A DNA stretch of 61,471 bases from Actinomyces israelii DSM 43320 (GCF_000711965.1 NZ_JONS01000024.1:1-61471), one strand, 5' to 3'; counted from the first letter of the stretch, positions 52,733 to 61,167 are shown. Notes: generated by a model not told the origin, from the sequence alone. A program made the numbers and translations.

Positions 52733-54678
52733 TGGCGGTGCACGATCACCGGCTGCGGGTCGTCGGCGAGCTGCCGGCCCCCACCGCCGCGATGCTCCGG
52801 GACGCGGGATACCGGTTCGCCCCCGACGCCGGGCTGATCTGGGTGGCGCCGGGCGCCGCGCCCGAGCTGCCCGACGGCGCCTGCGAGTCGGCATCCCTCG
52901 TCGTTCTCCAGCCGCCGGTCCGGGCGAAGGACTACGCGCAGGTGCTCCGGGCGGCCCGGGCCCCCGGCGTCCCGGTCCGGATCGCCGATCCGGGGCGCCG
53001 CCTGGCTGCTGTCGGGCACTTCGTCCTCGCCGCGGGCGCGCTGCGCGGCCTCGGCCCGGTCGCCGCTGTGGAGGCCTCCGCCGACGCCGATCAGATCTAC
53101 GGGCTCCTGCACATGATCAACGATGCCCTCGGCCGGATCCGCCTGGGCGAACGCAATCCCTCATCCGGCACCTGCTCGGGCACGATCGGCCCCGCCCGAC
53201 TGCGGATCAGGGTGGAGCAGCGTCAGGTCCTGCGGATCACCCTGCTGTGCGCGGCGGGCGAGCTCATTCTGCCCGGGCCCCACGGCCCGGCGCTCTGGCA
53301 GCCGCTCCAGGGCGCCGCGGAGCCGGTGGCGCCGGTTGCGGCACCCACGGATCCCGCCGAGGACCTGCGAGAGGCGGTTCGGGCCGAGCTCCGCGCCCCC
53401 GAGTCCACGGCTGCGGCGCTCGGCCGGGCGCAGAAGGAGATGTCGTTGTGCCGGCTGGCCGACCAGCTGACCGGATGCCGCCACGACGCAGAGGCCCCCT
53501 CCGCCCCCAGGCCGTCCGGATCCCCTCGGCTGGTGCATGCCGCCGATCTTTTCGCGGGCCCCTGCGAGAAGGTCCTGCCGGCCCCCTTCGCCGAGCTCGC
53601 TCGGCAGACGGCCGATGCTGCCGGAAGCGCCGCCGTCGACCCCCAGCAGGTCGACGGACTGGCGCAGGCGACCGCCGTCACCGACGCGTTCAGCCGCGCC
53701 GCCATGTATGAGGCGGTCCTGCCGGCGCTGCCGGCGGCCTCGCTGCCCGAGGCGGTCGCAGCGCTGGATACCAGTCCCCGACACGCCTGGCTGGTGCGTC
53801 GCTGGCTGGCCGCTCTGGTCGACAGCGGCGTATTGCGGACGGATGAGGGGGGATCGCTGTCGGTGAGTGCGGAGCCCGCCGCGGTGAGCGGAAGAGCGCT
53901 CGCCGAGGCGTATGCGCGCCTCGGCTTCGATCCGCTGATGGCCCGGCTCCACGGCGATATAGCGGCTCGTCTCGGCCAGCTGATTCGCGACAGGACGACA
54001 ATCGAGGAGATTCTCTTCGCAGGCCGGGATATTGTGCCGGCACTCGCCGCCTACCAGGACAACGTCGCCAGCCGGTACCTGAACGCCGCGCTCGCGGACG
54101 CCGTCAGCCGGGTCGCCTCGGCGGGGCCGCTCGGACGCCGCCTGCGGGTCGTCGAGCTGGGGGCCGGTGCGGGCGTCTGCACGGCGGCCGTGCTCGATGC
54201 GCTGCGAGAGACCGAGGCCGACTACCTTGTGACCGATATCTCCCCGACGCTCCTGTCTGCCGCCGAGGAGCGGTTCGGGGCGGCGGTGCGCCTGGGCCTC
54301 CTGAATATCGATGCCGATCTGATCGACCAGGGCTGCGGCCTGCGGCCTGGAGCCGCCGACGCCGTCGTCGCGGCCAACGTGCTCCATAACGCCGCGGATA
54401 TCGGCCGCAGCCTGCGACGGATTCGTCGGGTGCTGAGACCCGGCGGTGTGCTGGCAGTCGTGGAGTCGACTCGTGACTCGCACGCCGTGCTGACCTCCAT
54501 GGCGTTCCTCCTGTCCCCGCCCGAGGGCGCGCGCGCCACGGACGAGGTCTTTCTCGACCGGCAGTCCTGGCGGCATGAGATGGCCGGCGCCGGTTTCGCC
54601 GTCGCCTTCGACCTGCCCGGGCAGCACAGCCCGCTCGCACTGAGCGGCCAGCACCTCGTCCTAGGAGTGGCCCTGTGA
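52732..54678 (+). CDS. Fusion: degenerate thiazolinyl-imide-reductase-like domain plus SAM methyltransferase-like domain
   Basis: ATG 52732 follows GAGGAGG (GTG 52729 is also possible). Residues ~55-245 align with the imide reductase encoded at 44870-45949: VVLQPPVRA against VLQEHPLHP, VLRAARAPG against CLRAARQGG, QIYGLLHMINDALG against VLYPLLDMIGRALG, and HGPALWQP against HGPVLWNP. The Rossmann glycine loop is absent. The catalytic His is Pro62 and the Tyr position is non-Tyr, so reductase activity is not expected. Residues ~310-648 are a methyltransferase like the NRPS-2 insert: AWLVRRWLAALVDSGVL, EEILFAGRD, VVELGAGAGVCT near 473, VTDISPTLLSAA, VLRPGGVLAVVE. It may bind the carrier-bound thiazoline and alkylate or epimerise it (inference). 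Confidence 0.75.
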   Translation: MAVHDHRLRVVGELPAPTAAMLRDAGYRFAPDAGLIWVAPGAAPELPDGACESASLVVLQPPVRAKDYAQVLRAARAPGVPVRIADPGRRLAAVGHFVLAAGALRGLGPVAAVEASADADQIYGLLHMINDALGRIRLGERNPSSGTCSGTIGPARLRIRVEQRQVLRITLLCAAGELILPGPHGPALWQPLQGAAEPVAPVAAPTDPAEDLREAVRAELRAPESTAAALGRAQKEMSLCRLADQLTGCRHDAEAPSAPRPSGSPRLVHAADLFAGPCEKVLPAPFAELARQTADAAGSAAVDPQQVDGLAQATAVTDAFSRAAMYEAVLPALPAASLPEAVAALDTSPRHAWLVRRWLAALVDSGVLRTDEGGSLSVSAEPAAVSGRALAEAYARLGFDPLMARLHGDIAARLGQLIRDRTTIEEILFAGRDIVPALAAYQDNVASRYLNAALADAVSRVASAGPLGRRLRVVELGAGAGVCTAAVLDALRETEADYLVTDISPTLLSAAEERFGAAVRLGLLNIDADLIDQGCGLRPGAADAVVAANVLHNAADIGRSLRRIRRVLRPGGVLAVVESTRDSHAVLTSMAFLLSPPEGARATDEVFLDRQSWRHEMAGAGFAVAFDLPGQHSPLALSGQHLVLGVAL

Positions 54679-56207
54679 GCGATCACCCGAGCATGGCCGT
54701 CTACCGGCCCGACCCCGATGCCCCCGCGGCCCGAGTGCTCGCTGACCTCGAGCGCCTGGCCGTCACCCGGGCGGAGCTGCCCGGCCGCCTCGTGCGGGAC
54801 ATGCTTGTCGATCCGGCGTGCGCGCTGACCGACCTGTCGGCGCTGGAGACGATCACGTGCACCGATGACACGCCTGTCCCCGCCGACGCGGGCGACTTGC
54901 TCGGTGCGAGCATCGAGCGCCGCCAGGCGCCCTGCGCAGCCCCTCCGCAGGCGGAGCCGATTCCCGCCGTCGTCCGCGCTCGGCTGCGAACCGGGGCCGA
55001 GCGCGCCGGGGACGCCGAGATGAGCGGGATAGCGCTGGGGCCCGCGCTGCAGATGGCCGACAACCTCGATCGGGCGGCACTGCTGACAATGCTGCACGCC
55101 CTGAGGATTCCCGCATCGGGTGTCGACGTCGGCGAGGTGATGGCTCCGGTCGTGCCCGAGTACCGTCCCCTGGTGCGGCGCTGGCTGGCCGCCCTCGGGG
55201 ACCACGGCCTCCTGGAAGGCGCCGGCGGCCGGGGAGGGGCGCAACGGGTGCGGGCCACCCGGGCGGTCGCCGCGACCGATATCGCCGAGTCGTGGGATCG
55301 CGTCGAGCGGGGCTGGCGGCAGAGCCTCTCACCCGATTCCGCCCTCGACGGCGCGCCCCGACCGGGAACGGGCTCCAAGACCCTGGCCTACGCCCGCGCC
55401 AGTGCCGACAGGCTCCCGGAGCTGCTTCGGGGTGCGGTGTCCCCGATGTCGCTCCTGTTCCCCGACGGGAGCCCCGAGGTCGCCCGAGCCCTCTACCGGG
55501 AACCGCCGGTGGGCCGATACCAGCTCGCGGCGGTGGCCGGCTTCGTCTCGGAGCTGGCCGACGCGCTGCCGGGTGACCGCCCTCTTCGTCTCCTGGAAGT
55601 CGGCGGCGGCACCGGCGCCACCACCGAGCGGGTCCTGGCCGCCCTCGACGGCCATCCTGTCGACTACCTGTTCACAGATCTCAGCGACTACTTCCTCACG
55701 GCCGCACAGGATCTCTTCGGGACGGGCCGCTTCCCCGCGGCCGCTATCCGTGTGGGGAGATTCGACATCGATGGCACTGATGGCACTGATGGCACTGATG
55801 GCCCTGATGGCCCTGATGGCGCTGACGACCAGGGCGTCGGCGGCGGTTTCGACGTCGTACTCGCCGGAGGCGTGCTCAACAACGCGCGGGACACCGATCG
55901 CTCACTGCGGCTGCTGACCGCGCGGCTGGCCCCAGGGGGATGGCTGCTCATCACCGAGCCGACTCGAGAAGTGCAGTGGATCGCGATGTCGCAGGCCTTC
56001 CTGATGACTGCGGCCACCGATGAGCGGCAACGATCCGGGGAGACGTTCCTCTCCCACCGGCAGTGGCTGGCCGCATTCGACCGGATCCGCGAGCTGGACC
56101 TGGTCCTCGACCTGCCGCCGACCGACCATCCTCTCCGCCGGGCCGGGCACCGGTTCTTCGCACTTCAGCGCAGCAGCGCACCAACGGCGTCCGGAGCGAC
56201 CCGGTGA
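54675..56207 (+). CDS. Free-standing SAM methyltransferase-like protein, paralogue of the NRPS-2 insert
   Basis: The 510-residue protein keeps the same order as the NRPS-2 insert: PLVRRWLAALGDHGLLEG, AYARASADRLPELLRG, SLLFPDGS, then LLEVGGGTGATTERVL (near 305), YLFTDLSDYFL, VLAGGVLNNARD and LAPGGWLLITEP. The SAM loop is intact. It has ~130 extra N-terminal residues of unknown type. A 9-bp tandem repeat inserts an acidic DGT/DGP stretch at ~366-383 between the SAM motif and the next strand. GTG 54675 overlaps the previous stop. A trans-acting C-methyltransferase or epimerase is likely. Confidence 0.75.
   Translation: MSDHPSMAVYRPDPDAPAARVLADLERLAVTRAELPGRLVRDMLVDPACALTDLSALETITCTDDTPVPADAGDLLGASIERRQAPCAAPPQAEPIPAVVRARLRTGAERAGDAEMSGIALGPALQMADNLDRAALLTMLHALRIPASGVDVGEVMAPVVPEYRPLVRRWLAALGDHGLLEGAGGRGGAQRVRATRAVAATDIAESWDRVERGWRQSLSPDSALDGAPRPGTGSKTLAYARASADRLPELLRGAVSPMSLLFPDGSPEVARALYREPPVGRYQLAAVAGFVSELADALPGDRPLRLLEVGGGTGATTERVLAALDGHPVDYLFTDLSDYFLTAAQDLFGTGRFPAAAIRVGRFDIDGTDGTDGTDGPDGPDGADDQGVGGGFDVVLAGGVLNNARDTDRSLRLLTARLAPGGWLLITEPTREVQWIAMSQAFLMTAATDERQRSGETFLSHRQWLAAFDRIRELDLVLDLPPTDHPLRRAGHRFFALQRSSAPTASGATR
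55770..55823. repeat. 9-bp tandem repeat, six units, in frame
   Basis: GATGGCACT three times, GATGGCCCT twice, GATGGCGCT once. They encode an acidic Asp-Gly-Thr/Pro/Ala loop in the free-standing methyltransferase. Confidence 0.9.
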
Positions 56208-56992
56208 CCGGCGCACCCGCGCGCTCCCACGGCTGGCTGAGGTGCCGGGAGCCCCGCCCGGGCGCGCGAGCGCAGCTGGTCTGTTTCCCGCACGCCGGGG
56301 GGTCGGCCGGCGGATACCTGCGCTGGTCGTCCGGCCTGCCCGACGACGTCGAGGTGCATGCCGCCCAGTACCCCGGGCGCGAGGACAGATTCAACGAGCC
56401 GCCCCGCTCGCACATGTCGGAGCTGGTCGACCCCCTCGTCGAGGCCCTTTGCCCGAGACCCGGGGCCCGACTGGTGCTGTTCGGCCACAGCCTCGGAGGC
56501 ACGATCTGCTACGAGGTCGCGGCCGGGCTCCAGGCGCGCGGGTGCCCTCCCGATCTCGCCGTCATCTCCGGTCAGAAGCCGCCCTCGCTGCACCGCCCCG
56601 GGGACCTCCATCGCAGGAGCGACCAGGCCCTGCTCGCGGACCTCCGGCGCCTCAATCCGCGCAATGCCGACGCCTTCGACCAGCTCGAGCTGATGTCGCT
56701 GCTCCTGCCGATGATCCGGGCGGACTATCGGGCGATCGAGACGTATCACCCGCGTGCGAGACCGCCCCTGAGCTGCCCGTTGCTGATCATGGTCGGCGAG
56801 TCCGATCCCGAGCTGTCGGCGGCCGACGCCGAGGCCTGGTCGGATTACACCTCAGCCCATATCGAGGTGAAGAGATTCGCCGGAGATCACTTCTACCTCG
56901 AATCGAACCGGGAGGCGGTGCTCACCCACCTCGGCCGGGCGCTGGCACGAATCCCCTCTGCAGGAAGGAGTCGCACCCATGACAGTTTTTGA
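56204..56992 (+). CDS. Type II thioesterase (YbtT/GrsT-like)
   Basis: GTG 56204 overlaps the previous stop and gives 262 residues. An alpha/beta hydrolase with FPHAGGSAGGY (oxyanion loop), GHSLGG (Ser96), GESDPEL (Asp) and GDHFYLES (His) forms a complete triad. Such enzymes clear misprimed carrier domains. The last 14 bp overlap the aryl-AMP ligase gene. YbtT and EqbC-type genes occupy the same place in related clusters. Confidence 0.9.
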   Translation: MTGAPARSHGWLRCREPRPGARAQLVCFPHAGGSAGGYLRWSSGLPDDVEVHAAQYPGREDRFNEPPRSHMSELVDPLVEALCPRPGARLVLFGHSLGGTICYEVAAGLQARGCPPDLAVISGQKPPSLHRPGDLHRRSDQALLADLRRLNPRNADAFDQLELMSLLLPMIRADYRAIETYHPRARPPLSCPLLIMVGESDPELSAADAEAWSDYTSAHIEVKRFAGDHFYLESNREAVLTHLGRALARIPSAGRSRTHDSF

Positions 56993-58631
56993 TCACGTGC
57001 GAAAGGACGGCCCGGAGCGGCCCGCGGATGAGTTCGTGGGGTGGCCGGACGACTTCGCGCAGCGCTATCGCCGCAGAGGCTGGTGGGCCGGACGGACGCT
57101 GGGGGAGGAGCTCAGAACCTGGGCCGACCGTCGTGGAGAGCACACGGCTGTCGTCGCTCATGACGGCCGGCTCACCTACAGGGACCTGGACTCGCGGGCC
57201 GATGCGATTGCGGCCCGCCTGCAGCGGCACGGCATCGCCCGCGGCGACAATGTCGTCCTGCAGCTGCCCAACAGCGCGGCCTTCGTCGCGGTGCTGTTCG
57301 GACTGCTGCGCGTCGGAGCCCGTCCCGTCATCGCGCTGGAGGCCCACCGCCGCTCCGAGATCGAACACTTCTGCCGGCTCACCGAGGCGGCGTCCTACCT
57401 CTGCCCCGATGTCGTCAACGGATTCGACTACCGGGATCTGGCCGATCAGGTGGCGGCCGCGGTCCCAGCGCTGCGGAGCACACTCGTCGTCGGAGAACCC
57501 GGCCACCATCAGCGCCTGGACACCGGTCCGGCCGCGAATGACGAACCGATCGGGGTGCCCGAGCGGGCGGCCTCCGGCGATCTCGCCCTGTTCCTGGTCT
57601 CCGGAGGGACCACGGGACAGCCCAAGCTCGTGCCCCGCACCCATGACGACTGGTCCTACAGCGGCCGGGCGATGGCTGAGACAATCCCGTACGACTCGAC
57701 CACGGTGACTCTCGTGGGCCTGCCCATCGGCCACAACTGGCCGCTGACCCACGGGATGCTCGCGACCTTCCACGCCGGCGGCACCATGGTGCTGGCCCGC
57801 ACGCCGGATCCGGTCGAGTGCTTCGAGCTGATCGCTCGCGAACGGGTGACGGACACGGGCCTTGTGCCCGGAATGGCGCTGCTCTGGATGGATGAGGCGC
57901 CCTACACCGATGCCGACCTGTCCAGCCTTCGGCGGCTGGCGATCGGCGGCAGCAAGCTCGATCCCGAGCTGGCCCAGCAGGTGGAGCCGGCGCTCGGTGT
58001 GCGCCTGCAGCAGATGTTCGGCATGGCCGAGGGACTGATCGGGTTCGTCCGCGATAACGACCCGCCCGAGATGACGGTGCTCAGCCAGGGGCGGCCACTC
58101 TCCCCCGGAGACGAGATTCGCGTGGTCGATAAAGCGGATCGCGATGTCCCCGAGGGCGAGGTCGGCGAGCTGCTCGCCCGCGGTCCCTACACGATCCGAG
58201 GCTATTACCGGGCGCCGGAGCACAACCGTCGCTCCTTCACCTCCGACGGATACTACCGAACCGGGGACCTGGTCAGGCTGCTGCCGCACGGCTTTGTGGA
58301 GTTCACCGGCCGGATCAAGGACCAGATCAACCGGGGCGGCGAGAAGATCGCGGCGCAGGAGGTGGAGAGCCACATCCTCGCCCATCCGGCTGTCCGGCAG
58401 GCAGCCGTTATCGGTCTGCCGGATCCCGTTCTCGGCGAGCGCTGCTGCGCGTGCATAGTCCCCACCGGTCCGGCCCCGGACCTGCTCGAGCTGCGGGCCT
58501 TCCTCACTGATCGGGGCGTCGCCGCATACAAGCTGCCGGACCTGTGCCGGGCTCTCGGCTCCTTCCCGGTGACGGCGCTCGGCAAGACCGATAAGGCGGC
58601 GCTCGTCGCCGTCGTCGGGAGGGGGCGCTGA
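56979..58631 (+). CDS. Aryl-AMP ligase (DhbE/YbtE family) with an atypical acid pocket
   Basis: It activates an aromatic carboxylic acid with ATP and loads it on the ArCP of NRPS-1. The 550-residue protein has SGGTTGQPKLVPRTHDDW (near 208-225), FGMAEG, GYYRTGD and KDQINRGGEK, all typical. The pocket segment reads GHNWPLTHGML. Asn253 matches the conserved Asn235 of DhbE, but the following Ser-Ser-Pro-Gly region is Thr-His-Gly with one residue fewer, and Ile354 replaces the Val (DHB) or Leu (salicylate) position. Neither the DHB nor the salicylate pattern fits fully. No isochorismate- or salicylate-forming gene is in the window. Confidence 0.88.
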   Translation: MTVFDHVRKDGPERPADEFVGWPDDFAQRYRRRGWWAGRTLGEELRTWADRRGEHTAVVAHDGRLTYRDLDSRADAIAARLQRHGIARGDNVVLQLPNSAAFVAVLFGLLRVGARPVIALEAHRRSEIEHFCRLTEAASYLCPDVVNGFDYRDLADQVAAAVPALRSTLVVGEPGHHQRLDTGPAANDEPIGVPERAASGDLALFLVSGGTTGQPKLVPRTHDDWSYSGRAMAETIPYDSTTVTLVGLPIGHNWPLTHGMLATFHAGGTMVLARTPDPVECFELIARERVTDTGLVPGMALLWMDEAPYTDADLSSLRRLAIGGSKLDPELAQQVEPALGVRLQQMFGMAEGLIGFVRDNDPPEMTVLSQGRPLSPGDEIRVVDKADRDVPEGEVGELLARGPYTIRGYYRAPEHNRRSFTSDGYYRTGDLVRLLPHGFVEFTGRIKDQINRGGEKIAAQEVESHILAHPAVRQAAVIGLPDPVLGERCCACIVPTGPAPDLLELRAFLTDRGVAAYKLPDLCRALGSFPVTALGKTDKAALVAVVGRGR

Positions 58632-59656
58632 TGAGCGATCACGTCCTGGATCTGCTGACCGGGGGCTGGAAGGCGCGCGCGGTCGCATCTGCCACGCGTT
58701 CCGGAGTATTCGACGCCCTGTGCCGGGAACCCGCCGACAGCGTCGAGCTGGCGCACCGTCTGAACCTGCATCAGCCCACTCTGGACAGGCTGCTTCGCCT
58801 GCTTGTAGCCGTGGACCTGCTCGCTACGGACCCGGATGGGACTCATCGTCTGACAGATGCCGGGGCCGTGCTCGTAAGCGATCATCCGTCCTCCCTCCGG
58901 CGACTGGCCGAGCTGTACGAGGAGCAGTACTTCGATTCTGCGTGGAGGCAGTTCGGAACGGGACTGCGAACGGGAGAGAGCCCATTCGCCGCCGCATTCG
59001 GTGAACCGGTTTTCGACTATCTGGACGAGCATGCGCAGGAGGCGTCGCGGTACACCGCGGCGATTGGTGAGGGCGCGCCGCACGGGCGGGTCCTGGCCGC
59101 TGCGGCCGGGCTGGGCGCGCCTCGTCATATCGTCGATGTCGGTGGGGGTGACGGCCGCATGCTGACGGGGCTGCTTGAGGTTCACGCGGACGCCCGTGGC
59201 ACGCTCCTCGACCGCCCGGACGTTGCGCGGCGGGCGACAGCAGCCTTTGACCGGGCCGGTATCGCCGACAGGGCGGTGGCGGTAGGCGGCGACTTCTTCA
59301 CCGACATGCCGGAGGGTGCCGACGTCTATGTGCTGTCTCGAGTGCTGCACAACTGGAATGACGAGACGTGCCTGTCCCTGCTGCGGGCGATTCGCAGGGC
59401 GTCTGGTCCGGACGCTCGGGTGCTGATCGTGGAGCGGATGCTCCGCGATAATCCGCTGAACTTCCCCGGGGACACGCTGGCGTCACTCTTCGACCTGCAC
59501 ATGTTCGTGATGACAGAGGGTCGTGAGCGCACAGAGAGCGAATACGCCTCGATGGCTTCTGCCGTCGGGTTCCGGCCCCGCCCCGCACTGCCGCTCGTGC
59601 TAGGTTTCTCGGTGCTCATCGCGGGTCCTTGTGGCGGCGACGGCTGTGAGTGCTGA
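58631..59656 (+). CDS. SAM-dependent O-methyltransferase (class of hydroxyindole/acetylserotonin O-methyltransferase)
   Basis: The 341-residue protein has a winged-helix dimerisation part (about 10-85; LNLHQPTLDRLLRLLVAVDLL) and a methyltransferase domain with VDVGGGDGRM (169-177) and VLHNWNDE (His240, the catalytic base). VERMLRDNP and LHMFVMTEGRERTESEY are family regions. Likely targets are phenolic or carboxyl oxygens. It would tailor the aryl cap or the released product (inference). The start overlaps the ligase stop by one base (TGATG), which supports membership in the biosynthetic operon. Confidence 0.88.
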   Translation: MSDHVLDLLTGGWKARAVASATRSGVFDALCREPADSVELAHRLNLHQPTLDRLLRLLVAVDLLATDPDGTHRLTDAGAVLVSDHPSSLRRLAELYEEQYFDSAWRQFGTGLRTGESPFAAAFGEPVFDYLDEHAQEASRYTAAIGEGAPHGRVLAAAAGLGAPRHIVDVGGGDGRMLTGLLEVHADARGTLLDRPDVARRATAAFDRAGIADRAVAVGGDFFTDMPEGADVYVLSRVLHNWNDETCLSLLRAIRRASGPDARVLIVERMLRDNPLNFPGDTLASLFDLHMFVMTEGRERTESEYASMASAVGFRPRPALPLVLGFSVLIAGPCGGDGCEC

Positions 59657-59799
59657 ACTTTGTCCTGCGCGGCCTTGGGGCGGGTCGAGCGGTGATCACC
59701 TTTTCAGGCATGGCGGTGAAACGGAGATTCTGATACTGTTCCCCGGTGCCGTTGTGGTTCAGGGGGGTTGGCGGACAGACGTGAGCGATCGGAGGCGGT

Positions 59800-60486
59800 A
59801 TGGCATATGATCGTGTCGTGCTGGTGCACGGGGGAATGCTTGGCTCGTGGTGCTGGGAGAAAGTTCTTCCTCTCCTGGGCTGCGACGTGGTGGCTGTAGA
59901 CCTTCCCGGACGATCAGGGGCCGCTCCGATACCGGCGACATTCGATAACTGGGTCGACACAGTGATACGGGCGACAGCTGGCAAGTCGCTGATCGTTGCG
60001 CACTCGCTTGGCGGGCTCGTTGCGGTGGCGGCCGCCAGTCGGGCCTCCGATCGAGTCGCGGGTATCCTGTTCGTCTCAGCTCTTGTTCCTCCGCAGGGGT
60101 ATTGCTGCTGGGACTTGCTGCCGAAACCGCTCTATCTGGTCCGTCGCCCACTGCGAATCGGAGAACCGCGGGTCGTCATGCCCAAGATGGTTGCCCGGTT
60201 CCTCCTGTGCAACGGCCTGAGCTCTGCCGATCGGGACACGATACTGTCGCGGCTCGTGGGAGAACCGGGCGCCGTGCTGGGAACGCCAGTCGAGTACCGG
60301 CTCGACGATGGCATTGATCTGACGTACGTGCACACAACGCATGACCGGGCTGTCACCCCGGCCCAGCAGCGTCGTTACGTCGCACTGCTCCCGGACCGCA
60401 CCCGTCGGCTCCGGCTCGACTGCGGACACAGCGCGATGTACGCCAAGCCCGCCGAGCTTGCTGAGATCATCTGTCAACGGTTGTGA
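59800..60486 (+). CDS. Alpha/beta hydrolase (MenH/esterase-like)
   Basis: The 228-residue protein has VLVHGGMLGSWCW (oxyanion), AHSLGGLVAVA (Ser69) and, near the C-terminus, THDRAVTP (Asp) and LDCGHSAMY (His), giving a full triad. It resembles methylesterase/hydroxynitrile-lyase-type hydrolases. GGAGG precedes ATG 59800. It is separated from the cluster by 143 bp without a clear terminator, so it may or may not belong to the metallophore pathway. It is followed by hairpins before the rRNA operon. Confidence 0.8.
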   Translation: MAYDRVVLVHGGMLGSWCWEKVLPLLGCDVVAVDLPGRSGAAPIPATFDNWVDTVIRATAGKSLIVAHSLGGLVAVAAASRASDRVAGILFVSALVPPQGYCCWDLLPKPLYLVRRPLRIGEPRVVMPKMVARFLLCNGLSSADRDTILSRLVGEPGAVLGTPVEYRLDDGIDLTYVHTTHDRAVTPAQQRRYVALLPDRTRRLRLDCGHSAMYAKPAELAEIICQRL

Positions 60487-60528
60487 GGACGGAATCTATC
60501 CGACTCCATCCGACTCTGCGCCGGTCGT

Positions 60529-60561
60529 GGGGGAGTCCCCGACCCCGTCGAGGGCTCCCCC
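60529..60561. terminator. Hairpin after the hydrolase gene
   Basis: GGGGGAG (60529-60535) pairs with CTCCCCC (60555-60561). A 15-bp direct repeat (ACTCTGCGCCGGTCG at 60513 and 60570) overlaps it. There is no T-run. Confidence 0.5.
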
Positions 60562-60717
60562 TATTACCCACTCTGCGCCGGTCGGGGGGGGGCACCAGCC
60601 TGGTTCTCGCGCAGTCGGGCGGTGCCATGAGGCTCGAGCCGTGGTCGGGCCAGGGCCTCCGCCCCGAGGCTGCGGACGGAGGCCATGCGCCCTACGGCCC
60701 CACCGGTCGAGCGGGGG

Positions 60718-60748
60718 GCGGGGCCGGCAGGGCAACCGCCGGCCCCGC
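60718..60748. terminator. Perfect 11-bp GC hairpin upstream of the rRNA promoters
   Basis: GCGGGGCCGGC (60718-60728) and its complement (60738-60748) flank a 9-base loop. It may insulate the rRNA operon from upstream transcription. The rest of 60562-60886 shows no gene I can support. Confidence 0.5.
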
Positions 60749-60886
60749 CGCTCGGACGAGGGCGGTGCCGCAAGAATCTTCCTCGCGGTCTCGGTTGCGC
60801 GCTGCCGCCGGCCCCCGAGGTCGATCGCAGCGCTTGACAGAGTCGCGGAGCCGTCCCCTGCGTGCTGTACGTCATAGCGGGCCGAG

Positions 60887-60917
60887 TTGACGGGCGAACC
60901 GTCGTGGCGGTTAAAGT
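60887..60917 (+). promoter_or_regulatory. rRNA promoter P1 candidate
   Basis: TTGACG (60887-60892), 19-bp spacer, TAAAGT (60912-60917). TTGACA at 60834-60839 lies upstream but has no matching -10 box. Confidence 0.5.
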
Positions 60918-61049
60918 ACTCTGCGTTGCCACGTCGGGTCACAGCCCGGGTGGTGGCGCCACCGGAGGAGATTGACGGGCTGCGGCGGAGCGATCCGGCG
61001 CGGCGGCGGTCTTCCGAGAGCAAGTGACGAGGGCCGCAAGGTCCAGAGC

Positions 61050-61079
61050 TTGACTGGCGGAGACGAATCTGCTTAGTCT
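61050..61079 (+). promoter_or_regulatory. rRNA promoter P2 candidate
   Basis: TTGACT (61050-61055), 18-bp spacer, TAGTCT (61074-61079), followed by the rRNA leader. Confidence 0.6.
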
Positions 61080-61137
61080 AGTCCGGTGCCTTATGGGGCG
61101 GTGGTCGGCTCAGGCCGGTCGGTTGCCTCTTGTGGGT

Positions 61138-61167
61138 GTGTTGTTTGAGATCTCGATAGTGTGCTTG
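61138..61167 (+). promoter_or_regulatory. rRNA leader box (antitermination/processing region)
   Basis: TTTGAGATCTCGATAGTGTG resembles the conserved actinobacterial leader sequence TTTGAGAACTCAATAGTGTG found upstream of 16S genes. The leader to 61321 is strikingly GT-rich and C-poor on this strand and holds no gene. Confidence 0.65.

Noticed and set aside
59660..59799. Promoter for the hydrolase gene
   Set aside because: A weak TGATACTGT-like -10 is visible but no -35 at proper spacing, so it was not listed.
31538..60486. Salicylate synthase or isochorismate-pathway gene within the cluster
   Set aside because: Looked for on both strands; every gene in the interval is accounted for by another family.
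31398..60900. Duplicated tRNA-Ala 3' end as an integration attachment site
   Set aside because: No second copy of the T-arm/acceptor sequence was seen between the cluster and the rRNA operon.
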